35,442 nt of DNA from an uncultured Eubacteriales bacterium (GCA_900547745.1 URHT01000019.1:1-35442); one strand, 5' to 3'; numbered from the stretch's first letter, positions 7,139-15,985 are shown. The notes: generated from the letters alone by a model not told the origin. Numbers and translations are program-made.

Positions 7139-7759
7139 TCATGCTTCGTCGATCTCTTGCCCCGGCTCGTTGAGGGCGGGGCGGATGTCCTGCCACGAAA
7201 AGCCCCGGCGCTGGAGGGCGGCGGCCATGCGGCGGCTGTCCTCCGGAGTCAGCGGACGACCCCGCAGCTTGGTACGAAGGAATTTGCGGATGGCCTCCTC
7301 CGGCGGCGGCAGCTGTGCCAGCGCCTCGTCCCACAGCTCCTTGGGCACGCCCCGGCGGTGCAGCTCCTGCCGGACGCGGCCGGCGCCGCAGCCCATGGCG
7401 CCGTAGTGCCGGGCGATGGCGCCGGCATAGGCGGCGTCGTCCACCGCCCCCAGCTCCTCCAGCCAGTCCGCCGTGTCTGCGGCATCCTCCGGCGAGGCGC
7501 CCTTCCTTGTCAGGCGGCTCGTCAGCTCCTTTTTGGAGAGCATCCGCCCAGCGGCCATGTTGGCGCCCCTGCGTTTGGTGTCGGAACGGCGGGCTGCCGC
7601 CTCCAGTGCCGCCAACGTTTCCGGCGGCAGGTCAAGGCCCTGATATAAGCCAAATTGCAGAAGCTCCGCGCCGGTGATCCGGAGGATGCTCCCATCCTCC
7701 AGATACACCAGCACGCGCTCCTGCTTACGTTTGGAATTTTCCAGCCGTTCAATGCGCAT
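7139..7759 (-). CDS. recX: RecA modulator RecX
   Basis: A 206-residue protein, MRIERLENSKRKQERVLVYLEDG..., made of RecX-type three-helix repeats (LLSKKELTSRLTRKGASPEDA, seen as LSKKELTSRLTRKG; then VRQELHRRGVPKELWDEAL and IRKFLRTKLRG). RecX binds RecA filaments and limits or remodels them. The start ATG shares its A with the upstream recA TGA context (TGATG), so it is translationally coupled to recA, the usual pairing. Confidence 0.92.
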   Translation of the reverse strand: MRIERLENSKRKQERVLVYLEDGSILRITGAELLQFGLYQGLDLPPETLAALEAAARRSDTKRRGANMAAGRMLSKKELTSRLTRKGASPEDAADTADWLEELGAVDDAAYAGAIARHYGAMGCGAGRVRQELHRRGVPKELWDEALAQLPPPEEAIRKFLRTKLRGRPLTPEDSRRMAAALQRRGFSWQDIRPALNEPGQEIDEA

Positions 7760-8865
7760 CAGTCAGCGTCGTCGAAGTCGTCGGCGGACACGTCCACCGC
7801 GCGGCCCGCCGCCTTGGCGGCGGTGCGGGACTGTGCGCCCATCAGCTTGTGGAAGTTCTCCCGGACGGCGCTCTCCAGCTTGGCCGCCTCCTCCGGATGG
7901 TCGCGGAAATACTGCTTGGCCGCGTCGCGGCCCTGTCCCAGACGCACCTCGCCCATGTTGAACCACGAGCCGCTCTTCTGCACCAGATCCAGCTTCACCG
8001 CCAGATCCAGCAGGTCACCCAGCTTGCTGATGCCCTCGCCGTACATGATGTCGAACTCGGCCTCCCGGAACGGGGGGGCCACCTTATTCTTCACCACCTT
8101 GGCGCGGGTGCGGTTGCCGATGACCTCGCCGCCGGACTTCAGCGTCTCGATGCGGCGCACATCGATGCGAACGGAGGCGTAGAACTTCAGCGCCCGGCCA
8201 CCGGTGGTGACCTCGGGGTTTCCGTACATGACGCCCACCTTCTCGCGGAGCTGGTTGATGAAGATGACGATGGAGTTGGTCTTGTTGATGACGCCGGTGA
8301 GCTTGCGCAGCGCCTGACTCATCAGGCGGGCGTGCAGGCCCACGAAGCTGTCGCCCATCTCACCCTCGATCTCGGCGCGGGGCACCAGCGCAGCCACAGA
8401 GTCCACCACCACCACGTCGATGGCGCCGGAGCGCACCAGCGCCTCCGTGATCTCCAGCGCCTGCTCGCCGGTGTCGGGCTGGGAGATGAGCATATCCTCC
8501 ACATTGACGCCCAGCGCCTTGGCATAGGTGGGATCCAGCGCGTGCTCGGCATCCACGAAGGCCACCTCGCCGCCCATCTTCTGGGCCTCGGCCAGTACAT
8601 GCAGAGCCAGCGTGGTCTTACCGGAGGACTCCGGCCCGTAGATCTCCACGATACGGCCACGGGGCAGACCGCCGATACCCAGTGCCAGATCCAGCGACAG
8701 AGAGCCGGTGGGGATGGCCTCCACATTCAGGGCACTCTCCGCGCCGTAGCGCATGATGGAGCCCTTGCCATACATCTTCTCGATCTGCTGCATAGCTGTT
8801 TCCAGCGCTTTTTTCTTGTCGGACACTGCCGTGCTCTGGGCCGCAGGTTCTTTCTTCGCTGCCAT
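7759..8865 (-). CDS. recA: Recombinase RecA
   Basis: A 368-residue RecA starting MAAKKEPAAQSTAVSDKKK, with Walker A GPESSGKT (77-84), the VVVDSVAALVPRAEIEGE block (Walker B and loop 1), loop 2 in FINQLREKVGVMYGNPE and TTGGRALKFYASVRID. It drives homologous recombination and LexA cleavage. The frame is open 24 codons upstream, but the ATG at 8863-8865 has AGGAGG eight bases before it and gives the family N-terminus. It follows prmC by 68 bp, which hold a 22-bp palindrome. I see no standard GAAC-N4-GTTC SOS box there. Confidence 0.97.
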   Translation of the reverse strand: MAAKKEPAAQSTAVSDKKKALETAMQQIEKMYGKGSIMRYGAESALNVEAIPTGSLSLDLALGIGGLPRGRIVEIYGPESSGKTTLALHVLAEAQKMGGEVAFVDAEHALDPTYAKALGVNVEDMLISQPDTGEQALEITEALVRSGAIDVVVVDSVAALVPRAEIEGEMGDSFVGLHARLMSQALRKLTGVINKTNSIVIFINQLREKVGVMYGNPEVTTGGRALKFYASVRIDVRRIETLKSGGEVIGNRTRAKVVKNKVAPPFREAEFDIMYGEGISKLGDLLDLAVKLDLVQKSGSWFNMGEVRLGQGRDAAKQYFRDHPEEAAKLESAVRENFHKLMGAQSRTAAKAAGRAVDVSADDFDDAD

Positions 8866-8911
8866 TGTTCCGTCCTCCTCTGTTTGTTGTGTCTTGTATG
8901 TTATCAGACGC

Positions 8912-8933
8912 GCTGTCCCGAAAACAGGACAGC
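8912..8933. promoter_or_regulatory. 22-bp inverted repeat between prmC and recA
   Basis: GCTGTCC (8912-8918) and GGACAGC (8927-8933) are perfect inverted arms around an eight-base spacer, directly beside the prmC stop codon and 46 bp upstream of the recA start. No T-run follows on the minus strand, so it is a poor terminator. It could be a hairpin protecting mRNA ends or an operator; its position suits recA control. Confidence 0.5.
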
Positions 8934-9800
8934 TCACAGCTCCGTGTGCAGGATGCCCCAGACCACCCGGGGGATGCCGTTGAGGTCGGGCAGCACCTCG
9001 ATATCGCCGAAGCCCACGGCGCGCATGATGCGCAGCACGTCGTCGGCCTGTCCGATGCCCACCTCGAAGTACAGCCGTCCGCCGGGGCGCAGCGCCTCCC
9101 GCCAGCCATCGCAGATGGCGCGGTAGAAGTCCAGTCCGTCAACGCCGCCCTTCAGGGCCAGATGCGGCTCGTAATCCCGCACCGAGGGATCCAGCCCGGC
9201 GATGTCCCCGTCAGGGATGTAGGGTGGGTTGGACACGATGCAGTCGAACTCCCCCAGACGCTTGGGCGCTTTTTCCAGCGCGTTGAGCTGCATGGACACC
9301 GCCTGACCGGAAAGGCCGGTGCGGCGGATGTTCTGGCGGCAGACGCGCAGCGCGCCCTCGTCGATCTCCCCCAGCACCACATGGCTGCCGGGGACATTTT
9401 TCGCCACTGCCAGACCGATGCAGCCGGAGCCGGCGCACAGATCCAGCACCCGGGGGCTCTCCGCGCCCCGCAGGCCCTCGATGACGGCGGCGGCCAGCAC
9501 CTCCGTGTCCGGGCGGGGGATGAGCACCCGCTCCGAGATGTCCAGCGGCAGGCCGTAAAACTCCCACTCGCCGATGAGGTAGGCCACCGGCTCACCGGCC
9601 AGATGGCGCTCCACAAGCTGCCGCGCCTGCCGCTCCACCGTGTCGGGGACATAGAGTCGGCTGTCGCGGGTCAGCTCCTCCCGGCTCTTGCCGGCGGCGC
9701 AGCACACCAGCTCCCGGGCCTCCAGTGTGGCGGCGGGCAGCCCCGCCGCATGGAGCTGCTGGCGTATATCCAAATACAGATTGTTATATGTGATCGCCAT
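8934..9800 (-). CDS. prmC: Peptide chain release factor N5-glutamine methyltransferase
   Basis: A 288-residue SAM-dependent methyltransferase. The N-terminal helical domain (MAITYNNLYLDIRQQLHAAG...) contains the RF-binding region ending PVAYLIGEWEFYGL. The catalytic domain has VLDLCAGSGCIGLAVAK (SAM site, motif I) and FDCIVSNPPYIPDGD (NPPY, substrate Gln binding). It methylates the GGQ glutamine of release factors. The usual partner prfA is not adjacent; the gene lies between the DUF1385 gene and recA. No strong ribosome binding site is seen: GGGG lies about 15 bases before ATG. Confidence 0.95.
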   Translation of the reverse strand: MAITYNNLYLDIRQQLHAAGLPAATLEARELVCCAAGKSREELTRDSRLYVPDTVERQARQLVERHLAGEPVAYLIGEWEFYGLPLDISERVLIPRPDTEVLAAAVIEGLRGAESPRVLDLCAGSGCIGLAVAKNVPGSHVVLGEIDEGALRVCRQNIRRTGLSGQAVSMQLNALEKAPKRLGEFDCIVSNPPYIPDGDIAGLDPSVRDYEPHLALKGGVDGLDFYRAICDGWREALRPGGRLYFEVGIGQADDVLRIMRAVGFGDIEVLPDLNGIPRVVWGILHTEL

Positions 9801-9821
9801 AATACGTCGTGTTATCCCCTT

Positions 9822-10769
9822 TTACCACTGATCTTTCCCCTGTTCGGCGGGGATCACCAGCTTCATGGCTTCGATGGCCACCTCGATCATGGAGTCGTCC
9901 GGCTCGTTGGTGGTGAAGTTCTGCATCCACATACCGGGGGCGGACAGGATGCGGGTCACGGCGTTGTCGTGGGCGCCCACAAAGCGGTTGAACTCGTAGG
10001 TCACGCCCACCACCGGCACCAGCAGCAGCAGCTTAACCCCGATGCGCACCCAGATGTTCTGCCAGTTGATGTAGGGAAACACGATGCTGGACACCAGAAT
10101 GGACACAATGATGACCACGAACAGGAAGCTGGTGCCGCAGCGGGGATGGTGCTTGGGCTGGGGACGGACATTCTCCACCGTCAGGGGCAGCCCCGCCTCG
10201 TAGCAGAAGATGGTCTTATGCTCCGCGCCGTGGTAGCAGAACACCCGGCGCACATCCTTCTGCTTGGAGCAGAGGATCAGGTATGTCAGAAAGACCAGCA
10301 CCTTCACCACGCCCTCGATGATGTTGTGGACGGCGGCGCTCTGTGCGTGGAACAGCCCGGCGATGAACGTGGGCAGCAGCATGAACAGCACCAGCGTCAG
10401 CCCCAGACTGAGGATGACGGAAAATGCCACCACCAGCGACTGCAGCTTCTCCGCCGGGACGTGCTTTTCCAGCCACTGGTCGAACTTGCCGGACTTGGCA
10501 TCCTCGTCGTCGGGGAAATAGTCCGCCGAGAACATCAGCGCCTTGACGCCTGTGATCATGGAGCTGATGAACGTCACAGCGCCCCGGAGGATGGGAATAC
10601 CCAGAATGGGATACCGGTCCTTGATAAATTTCCGCTCCGTCACCTTGGTGACCAATCCCTCCGGCGAGCGAACCACGATGGCGTCCTTCTCCGGGCCGCG
10701 CATGAGAATTCCTTCAATCAGCGCCTGTCCGCCGATGGTGGTGCGGAAGGCGCCCTGTTTCTTTTCCAT
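9822..10769 (-). CDS. DUF1385 membrane protein (YqhQ-like)
   Basis: A 315-residue protein beginning MEKKQGAFRTTIGGQALIEG. The segments GGQALIEGILMRGP, YHGAEHKTIFCYE and HPRCGTSFLF are hallmarks of the DUF1385/YqhQ family. At least four hydrophobic helices are visible (around VILSLGLTLVLFMLLP, FVVIIVSILVSSIVFP, IGVKLLLLVPVVGV and the VLVFLTYLIL stretch). Biochemical function is not established. It is commonly found beside prmC/prfA/rpmE in Firmicutes, as here with prmC. I chose the ATG at 10767-10769 (AAAGGAT 11 bases upstream) over an earlier in-frame codon. It has its own promoter. Confidence 0.9.
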   Translation of the reverse strand: MEKKQGAFRTTIGGQALIEGILMRGPEKDAIVVRSPEGLVTKVTERKFIKDRYPILGIPILRGAVTFISSMITGVKALMFSADYFPDDEDAKSGKFDQWLEKHVPAEKLQSLVVAFSVILSLGLTLVLFMLLPTFIAGLFHAQSAAVHNIIEGVVKVLVFLTYLILCSKQKDVRRVFCYHGAEHKTIFCYEAGLPLTVENVRPQPKHHPRCGTSFLFVVIIVSILVSSIVFPYINWQNIWVRIGVKLLLLVPVVGVTYEFNRFVGAHDNAVTRILSAPGMWMQNFTTNEPDDSMIEVAIEAMKLVIPAEQGKDQW

Positions 10770-10795
10770 ATGCCTGAATGATCCTTTCTGAGGCA

Positions 10796-10824
10796 AGCAT
10801 AGCACAGCTCGCCGAAAAATGCAA
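10796..10824 (-). promoter_or_regulatory. Promoter for DUF1385-prmC-recA-recX-rimO-pgsA
   Basis: On the minus strand TTGCAT (10824-10819), a 17-base spacer and TATGCT (10801-10796), in the 71-bp gap after the kinase gene. It points into the DUF1385 gene and would uncouple the housekeeping genes from the two-component genes upstream. Confidence 0.6.
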
Positions 10825-10840
10825 CAGTTGTTCGATTTTT

Positions 10841-12283
10841 TTACAGTTCTTTTTCCGTCTCCCGCTTCAGCGGCAGGCGGATGGTGACCACCGTACCGCC
10901 GCCGTCGGCGTTGCCGATGTCGAACTGTCCGCCGTGGAGATGCACGATCTCATCACAGACCGCCAGACCAATGCCGCTGCCCCGCGCCCGGGAGGAGCCC
11001 TTGTAGAACTTCTGCTTCACATAGGGCAGCTCCGCCTCGGGGATGCCGGGGCCGAAGTCCCGGATGGTGATGACATAGGCCTCGTTCTCCTGTGTCAGAC
11101 GGACGACGATGCGTTTGCCGGAGCCGCCGTGCTTGGCGGCGTTGTCCAGCACGTTGCAGAACACCTGCTTCAGCCGCTCCGGGTCGCCGGTGATGGGCTC
11201 GTCGTACAGCGCCTTGTCGCTGGTGTACTCCAGCGAGATGCCGTCCTGCCGGAACAGCTCCCGGTAGGTGTAGACCGCGTCCTCCAGCTCCGCCTGCAGG
11301 TCGGTATCCTCCACCTGTAAGGTGAAGCGGCCGTCGGTCATCTTGGAGAAGTCCAGCAGCTCCTCCACCATATTGGTCAGGCGGCGGGACTCCTTCACAA
11401 TGATCTGCACGCCGCGGCGCAGCTGCTGGACATCGCAGGATTCGTCCTCCAGCAGCGTCTCGCCCCAGCCGTTGATGGCCGTCAGCGGCGTGCGCAGCTC
11501 GTGGGATACGGAGGAGATGAACTCCGACTCCATTTTCTCGCTCTGGCTGATCTTCAGGGACATATCATTGATGTTGTCCACCAGCACGCCCATCTCATCG
11601 GCGTATTTGTTGGGGATCTGGATGCCGTAGCTGCCGCCGGAGATACGCTTGGCCGCCTCCGACACCGCCGACACCGGCGCCACCACGTTGTTAATGAAGA
11701 TGGAGCTGGACAGGAAGATCAGGCAGATGACGGCGGCCATGACGCCGCAGACCACCAGCACCGTCAGGAACACCTGCCGATCCAGCTCGCCGATGCCGGT
11801 GACGTAACGCATGACGCCCACCACCTGCCCGTTGAACTTCAGCAGGCTGGAGGCGGCGATGATCCGCTCGCCGGTGGTCTCGTCCAGGCCCACGAAGTCC
11901 TGCACCGTGCCGCTCTCCACGGCCCGGGCCACCTCCGGTGTGCCGGGGTAGGTACCTGCCGTCAGGCCCCGCGTCGTGACCTCCACCCGTCCGGCGCTGT
12001 TGAGGAACTGCAGCTCGATGCGGTCGGCGTCGTCAAAGGTGGCGGCGTACAGCGTGGCGCTGCGGTAGTACTCCTTGTAGCCGGTCATGACGTAGGTGTT
12101 GAAGTAGTCCGCGCCGGAGGACGCCTTGGCCCGCAGGGTGGAGCGGGCGCTGTTGTAGTAGTTGCTGGCAAAGCCCACGGAGATCAGAACACCCACCAGC
12201 AGCAGGATGGCGGCCACGGGGCCGATGCTCCCGGCCAGCCAGCGGCGGCGCAGGCCCTGTACCTTGGGCAGCTTGGCAGGCAT
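10841..12283 (-). CDS. Sensor histidine kinase
   Basis: A 480-residue membrane kinase. Layout: TM1 (~17-39), an extracytoplasmic sensor of ~130 residues, TM2 (~172-197), HAMP, then HisKA with the phospho-accepting His261 in SSVSHELRTPLTAINGWGE. The ATPase domain has the N box (VFCNVLDNAAKHGG), DFGPGIPE (G1) and GSGIGLAVC (G2). I took the ATG at 12281-12283, nine bases after AAGGAG, rather than the TTG three codons earlier. It lies 72 bp downstream of the response regulator, its evident partner. The signal is unknown; the neighbouring lipoprotein may be involved. Confidence 0.93.
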   Translation of the reverse strand: MPAKLPKVQGLRRRWLAGSIGPVAAILLLVGVLISVGFASNYYNSARSTLRAKASSGADYFNTYVMTGYKEYYRSATLYAATFDDADRIELQFLNSAGRVEVTTRGLTAGTYPGTPEVARAVESGTVQDFVGLDETTGERIIAASSLLKFNGQVVGVMRYVTGIGELDRQVFLTVLVVCGVMAAVICLIFLSSSIFINNVVAPVSAVSEAAKRISGGSYGIQIPNKYADEMGVLVDNINDMSLKISQSEKMESEFISSVSHELRTPLTAINGWGETLLEDESCDVQQLRRGVQIIVKESRRLTNMVEELLDFSKMTDGRFTLQVEDTDLQAELEDAVYTYRELFRQDGISLEYTSDKALYDEPITGDPERLKQVFCNVLDNAAKHGGSGKRIVVRLTQENEAYVITIRDFGPGIPEAELPYVKQKFYKGSSRARGSGIGLAVCDEIVHLHGGQFDIGNADGGGTVVTIRLPLKRETEKEL

Positions 12284-12355
12284 ATTCCTCAACTCCTTTT
12301 CAACGAGATAGGTGCGGCATCAGCCGCGGCGCGGCAGGTATTTTGCGCGCCGGCG

Positions 12356-13039
12356 TCAGAATCCCCATTTATATCCGTAGCCCCAGATGGTCGTGATGTA
12401 TATGGGGTTCGTGGCGTTGTCCTCGATCTTGAGACGGAGCCGGCGGATGTTGACGTCGACGATCTTGAGCTCGCCGAAGTAGTCGTGGCCCCAGACGAGG
12501 TCGAGGATCTCCTCGCGGGAGAGGGCTTTACCGGGGTTCTCCATGAACATTTTCATGATGGAGTATTCAACCTGGGTGAGCTTGATGCGCTGGCCGTTCT
12601 TCTCGAGGGTGCGGTTGCGGGTATTGAGAAGGAAGGGGGGCTGCTCGATCTCGCCGACATCCACGGAGGCGCCGCCGGAGCGGCGCATGAGGGCGTCGAC
12701 GCGGGCGGTGAGCTCGGCGGGCGAAAAGGGCTTGGTGACGTAGTCGTCGGCGCCTGTCATAAGGCCGGTGACCTTGTCCATCTCCTGAGAGCGGGCGGTG
12801 AGCATGATAATGCCGATGGCGGCGTTGGTGGCGCGGATGCGGCGGCAGACCTCAAAGCCGTCGATACCGGGAAGCATGATGTCCAGCAGGGCCACGCGCA
12901 CGTCGGTGTGCTGCTTCAGCTTCTCCAGCGCCTCCTCGCCTGTCTCCGCCTCCACCACCTCGTAGCCGGCGCGGCGGAGATTGATAACGATAAAGCTGCG
13001 GATACTGGATTCGTCCTCCAGAACCAAGACCTTTTTCAT
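12356..13039 (-). CDS. OmpR-family response regulator
   Basis: A 227-residue DNA-binding regulator. The receiver domain (1-~118) has phospho-acceptor Asp53 in LLDIMLPGIDGFE, Thr81 and Lys103 in TKPF. The C-terminal winged helix contains VEYSIMKMFMENPGKALSREE and the final WGYGYKWGF typical of OmpR/PhoB proteins. It is transcribed with the kinase gene after it and the lipoprotein gene before it (15-bp gap). It resembles general envelope/phosphate-type regulators, but the regulon cannot be told from the sequence. Confidence 0.94.
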   Translation of the reverse strand: MKKVLVLEDESSIRSFIVINLRRAGYEVVEAETGEEALEKLKQHTDVRVALLDIMLPGIDGFEVCRRIRATNAAIGIIMLTARSQEMDKVTGLMTGADDYVTKPFSPAELTARVDALMRRSGGASVDVGEIEQPPFLLNTRNRTLEKNGQRIKLTQVEYSIMKMFMENPGKALSREEILDLVWGHDYFGELKIVDVNIRRLRLKIEDNATNPIYITTIWGYGYKWGF

Positions 13040-13054
13040 AGGGATGCTCCTTTC

Positions 13055-14374
13055 TCAGGAATTGTTCCATGTGCCGAGGATGAGGTTGAAGCAGCGGCGC
13101 AGCAGATCCTCATCCATACCGTAGTAGGGGGCGATCTCGTAGACCTCGCCGGCGTAGACGGTGGTAGCCTGACGGCGCAGGACGATGCGGTGTCCCATGC
13201 GGCTGCGGCTGTCCCGGTTCTCGCCGGTGATGGTGTAGATGGTGAGCACGGAGTCGCCGTTGATGCGCAGGGTCATCTGGCTCTCGTTCTGGATGCCGCC
13301 GGTAACGGTGTCCACCTCCCAGCCCCACCAGCTCATGGGGATGGTGAAATACCACCCGGTGGAGGGGCTGTAATAGGTCTTGCCGGTCTGGGCGAAGCGC
13401 CCGTCCGTCTGCCACGTCATCCATGCCACAAGGCCGTCCGTCTGCTCGGCGGCAGTATCGCCCAAGGGGCAGGGCACCTCGATAATGCCGTCGTTGTCGA
13501 TGTCCTGCGGGGCCAGCTGGCGGTAGGGATAGACGGCGGCGGAGACGCCGCTGGTCTTGTCCAGCGCCACGTTGACCAGTCCCGCCTCCTGCCGGTAGAT
13601 GAGGATGTCGGTGACGGCCATGCTGTTGGCATCCACGCCGGTGATGAACACGGCGGGCACGTCTCTGTCCACCATGCCGGTGACGACGCTGCCTCGGTTC
13701 AGGGCGGTCATGGAGCTGGACAGGCGGCAGCGGTAGGATACGCCCAGCTGCTCGTCCTGCCAGCCGTAAAACTCCGCCATGGGGCCCATCTCGCCGTCGG
13801 CCCGGAGCACCAGCAGGCTGGGCACGCCATCGCCGTTGAGATCCTGAATGCTGAAGCTGCTGTAGCTGCAGGACATAAGGGCCACCGGCTCCGGCTCCAT
13901 GGAGTAGGCCGCCAGCGTCTGGACATCGGCGCTGATGCGCCAGCCCACGATAAGCTCCCGGCGTCCGTCGCCGTCGAGATCCTGATAGTACACGCTGTCC
14001 ACGATGGTGCCGCTGCTCTCCACGGTGCAGAACAGACGGTAGCTGTCGTTCTCGTCCAGCCGGTACACCATGATCTTCAGGGGCTTTTCGTCGGTGCTGC
14101 GGCGCAGGAACACCAGCGCCTCCTGCCGTCCGTCGTCCTCCAGATCCACCATCTGCACGGACTGGATGTTCCGTCCGCCGGAGGGGGATGCGTACTCGTA
14201 GCCCTGGGAGATCAGACTGTCCAGCTGCTGGGAAAGGCCGGCGTACTCCGGCGCCATGCGGGGCAGGGTGAACAGCTGCTCCACGGAGGAGTCGAACACG
14301 GTGCAGCCGGACAGAGCGGCGGCCAGTGCCAGCCCCGCCAGCAGCAGGATGCACTTTTTCACGGCGCGCTTCAC
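13055..14374 (-). CDS. Lipoprotein with FG-GAP/VCBS-like calcium-loop repeats
   Basis: About 439 residues. The N-terminus VKRAVKKCILLLAGLALAAA is a signal peptide ending in the lipobox LSGC (Cys24), so the protein should be anchored outside the membrane. The body has four D-x-[DN]-x-DG motifs spaced as in FG-GAP/integrin-type beta-propeller repeats: DLEDDGRQEALV, DLDGDGRRELIV, DLNGDGVPSLLV and DIDNDGIIEVP. The GTG at 14372-14374 is chosen because GGGGGA precedes it; an upstream TTG is open but lacks a ribosome binding site. No enzyme motif is seen. Its place at the head of a two-component operon suggests a surface accessory or sensor role (inference). Confidence 0.8.
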   Translation of the reverse strand: MKRAVKKCILLLAGLALAAALSGCTVFDSSVEQLFTLPRMAPEYAGLSQQLDSLISQGYEYASPSGGRNIQSVQMVDLEDDGRQEALVFLRRSTDEKPLKIMVYRLDENDSYRLFCTVESSGTIVDSVYYQDLDGDGRRELIVGWRISADVQTLAAYSMEPEPVALMSCSYSSFSIQDLNGDGVPSLLVLRADGEMGPMAEFYGWQDEQLGVSYRCRLSSSMTALNRGSVVTGMVDRDVPAVFITGVDANSMAVTDILIYRQEAGLVNVALDKTSGVSAAVYPYRQLAPQDIDNDGIIEVPCPLGDTAAEQTDGLVAWMTWQTDGRFAQTGKTYYSPSTGWYFTIPMSWWGWEVDTVTGGIQNESQMTLRINGDSVLTIYTITGENRDSRSRMGHRIVLRRQATTVYAGEVYEIAPYYGMDEDLLRRCFNLILGTWNNS

Positions 14375-14409
14375 GGCGGCTCCCCCCTTTCGGTAAATAT
14401 CCAATGTAC

Positions 14410-14415
14410 ACTATA
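14410..14415 (-). promoter_or_regulatory. Possible -10 box of the lipoprotein/two-component operon
   Basis: TATAGT on the minus strand lies 36 bases before the chosen GTG start and downstream of the terminator at 14473-14506. No good -35 hexamer is found 16-18 bases upstream, so the promoter may be weak or activator-dependent. Confidence 0.4.
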
Positions 14416-14472
14416 CCACAGTCCACGCCGTTTTGGTAGTGCTTTTTGCGGTTTTCTTGCCGCGCACCATCT

Positions 14473-14506
14473 AAAAAAGGAAAGCCCCGCGCCGGGGCTT
14501 TCCTTT
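14473..14506. terminator. Terminator after the FAD-dependent oxidoreductase gene
   Basis: GGAAAGCCCCG/CGGGGCTTTCC (11-bp perfect stem, three-base loop) with AAAAAA on the left and TTTT on the right. In the minus direction it is followed by TTTTTTAG and ends the gene at 14517. It isolates that gene from the lipoprotein operon. Confidence 0.9.
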
Positions 14507-14516
14507 TACTGCCGTA

Positions 14517-15890
14517 TCATGCGTTGTCCGCCAGATAGCGGGCCACATAGACGCCGCTGGCCGATGCGTGGGACAGGGAGTGGGTCACGCCGCTGCCGTC
14601 GCCGATGACGAACAGGCCCTTGTGGGGCGTCTCCAGATTCTCGTCCAGCGCCACCTCCATGTTGTAGAACTTTACCTCCACGCCGTAGAGCAGCGTATCG
14701 TCGCTGGCGGTGCCGGGAGCGATCTTGTCCAGCGCGTAGATCATCTCGATGATGCCGTCCAGAATACGCTTGGGCATCACAAGGCTCAGATCGCCGGGGG
14801 TCGCCGCCAGCGTGGGGGTCATGAAGCCCTTTTCGATGCGCTTTGGGGTGCTGCGCTGGCCGCGGATCAGGTCGCCGAACCGCTGCACCATCACGCCGCC
14901 GCCCAGCATATTGCTGAGCCGGGCAATGCTCTCGCCGTAGCCGTTGCTGTCCCGGAACGGCTCGGTAAAGTGCTTGGACACCAGCAGGGCGAAGTTGGTG
15001 TTCTCCGTGTGCATGGCCGGATCCTCGTAGCTGTGGCCGTTGACGGTGACGATGCCGTTGGTGTTCTCATTGACCACCGCGCCCCGGGGATTCATGCAGA
15101 ATGTGCGCACCTTGTCCTGATACTTCTCGGTCTTATAGACGATCTTGCTCTCGTAAAGCTCATCGGTGATGGGGGCAAACACCTCGGCGGGCAGCTCCAC
15201 CCGGACACCGATATCCACCCGGTTGGACTTGGTGGGGATGTCCAGCGCCTCGCACACGGACTCCATCCACTTGCTGCCGCTGCGGCCCACGGAGATGATG
15301 CACTTGCTGCCGCAGAACGTGCCCTTGTCCGTCTCCGCCTCGTAGCCGCCGTCCTCCGTGACGCGCAGGGCCTTTACGGGCGTCAGGAAGTGGAAGTCGA
15401 TATGCTCCTTCAGCTGGGCGTACAGATTCTCCAGCACCTTGTAGTTGATGTCGGTGCCCAGATGCCGCACGGAGGCATCCAGCAGGTGGAGATTATTTTG
15501 CAGACACAGGCGCTTGAAGCCGCTGTCCGCCGTGGAGTACAGCCTGGTGCCCGCGCCGCCGCAGGCCACGTTGATATCGTCCACATAGTGCATCAGCTCC
15601 ATGGCCTTCTGCTTGCCGATGTACTCGTACAGTGTGCCGCCGAACTCGTTGGTCAGGTTGTACTTGCCGTCGGAGAAGGCGCCGGCGCCGCCGAAGCCGT
15701 TCATAATGGCGCAGGTCTTGCAGTGGATGCAGGACTTGACCTTGTCGCCGTCGATGGGACAGTGCCGCTTCTCCAGCGGGTTGCCCGCCTCCAGCACCGC
15801 TACCCTCCACGCCGGCTTCCGCTGCATCAGCTCATAGGCGGAGAAGATGCCGCCGGGGCCCGCGCCGATGATCAACACATCATATTTCAT
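14517..15890 (-). CDS. FAD-dependent oxidoreductase (COG2509-like)
   Basis: A 457-residue flavoprotein. The N-terminus has the dinucleotide-binding fold VLIIGAGPGGIFSAYEL (residues ~5-20), followed by a cysteine motif CIHCKTC within SCIHCKTCAIMNGFGG and the FSDGKYNL segment typical of COG2509 'FAD-dependent dehydrogenases'. Near the C-terminus, GLFVIGDGSGVTHSLSHA is the second FAD-contact motif. Substrate is not known for the family. ATG at 15888-15890 has GGAGG ten bases upstream. It is a single-gene unit with its own promoter and terminator. Confidence 0.88.
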   Translation of the reverse strand: MKYDVLIIGAGPGGIFSAYELMQRKPAWRVAVLEAGNPLEKRHCPIDGDKVKSCIHCKTCAIMNGFGGAGAFSDGKYNLTNEFGGTLYEYIGKQKAMELMHYVDDINVACGGAGTRLYSTADSGFKRLCLQNNLHLLDASVRHLGTDINYKVLENLYAQLKEHIDFHFLTPVKALRVTEDGGYEAETDKGTFCGSKCIISVGRSGSKWMESVCEALDIPTKSNRVDIGVRVELPAEVFAPITDELYESKIVYKTEKYQDKVRTFCMNPRGAVVNENTNGIVTVNGHSYEDPAMHTENTNFALLVSKHFTEPFRDSNGYGESIARLSNMLGGGVMVQRFGDLIRGQRSTPKRIEKGFMTPTLAATPGDLSLVMPKRILDGIIEMIYALDKIAPGTASDDTLLYGVEVKFYNMEVALDENLETPHKGLFVIGDGSGVTHSLSHASASGVYVARYLADNA

Positions 15891-15927
15891 CAGAAGAATA
15901 CCTCCTTCACATTTTCAACCAGCATAC

Positions 15928-15956
15928 AGTATACCCGAAGTATCGGCAGGACACAA
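15928..15956 (-). promoter_or_regulatory. Promoter of the FAD-dependent oxidoreductase gene
   Basis: Minus strand: TTGTGT (15956-15951), 17-base spacer, TATACT (15933-15928), about 38 bases before the start codon. Confidence 0.65.
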
Positions 15957-15985
15957 TTTCTTTTTTCTTATCCCTCACATTTGTG

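Noticed and set aside
11501..14608. Plus-strand open frame of over 1000 codons across the two-component and lipoprotein genes
   Set aside because: It lies opposite three well-supported minus-strand genes, has His/Ala/Gly/Val-rich low-complexity composition and no ribosome binding site or domain. GC-rich third positions keep the antisense frame open.
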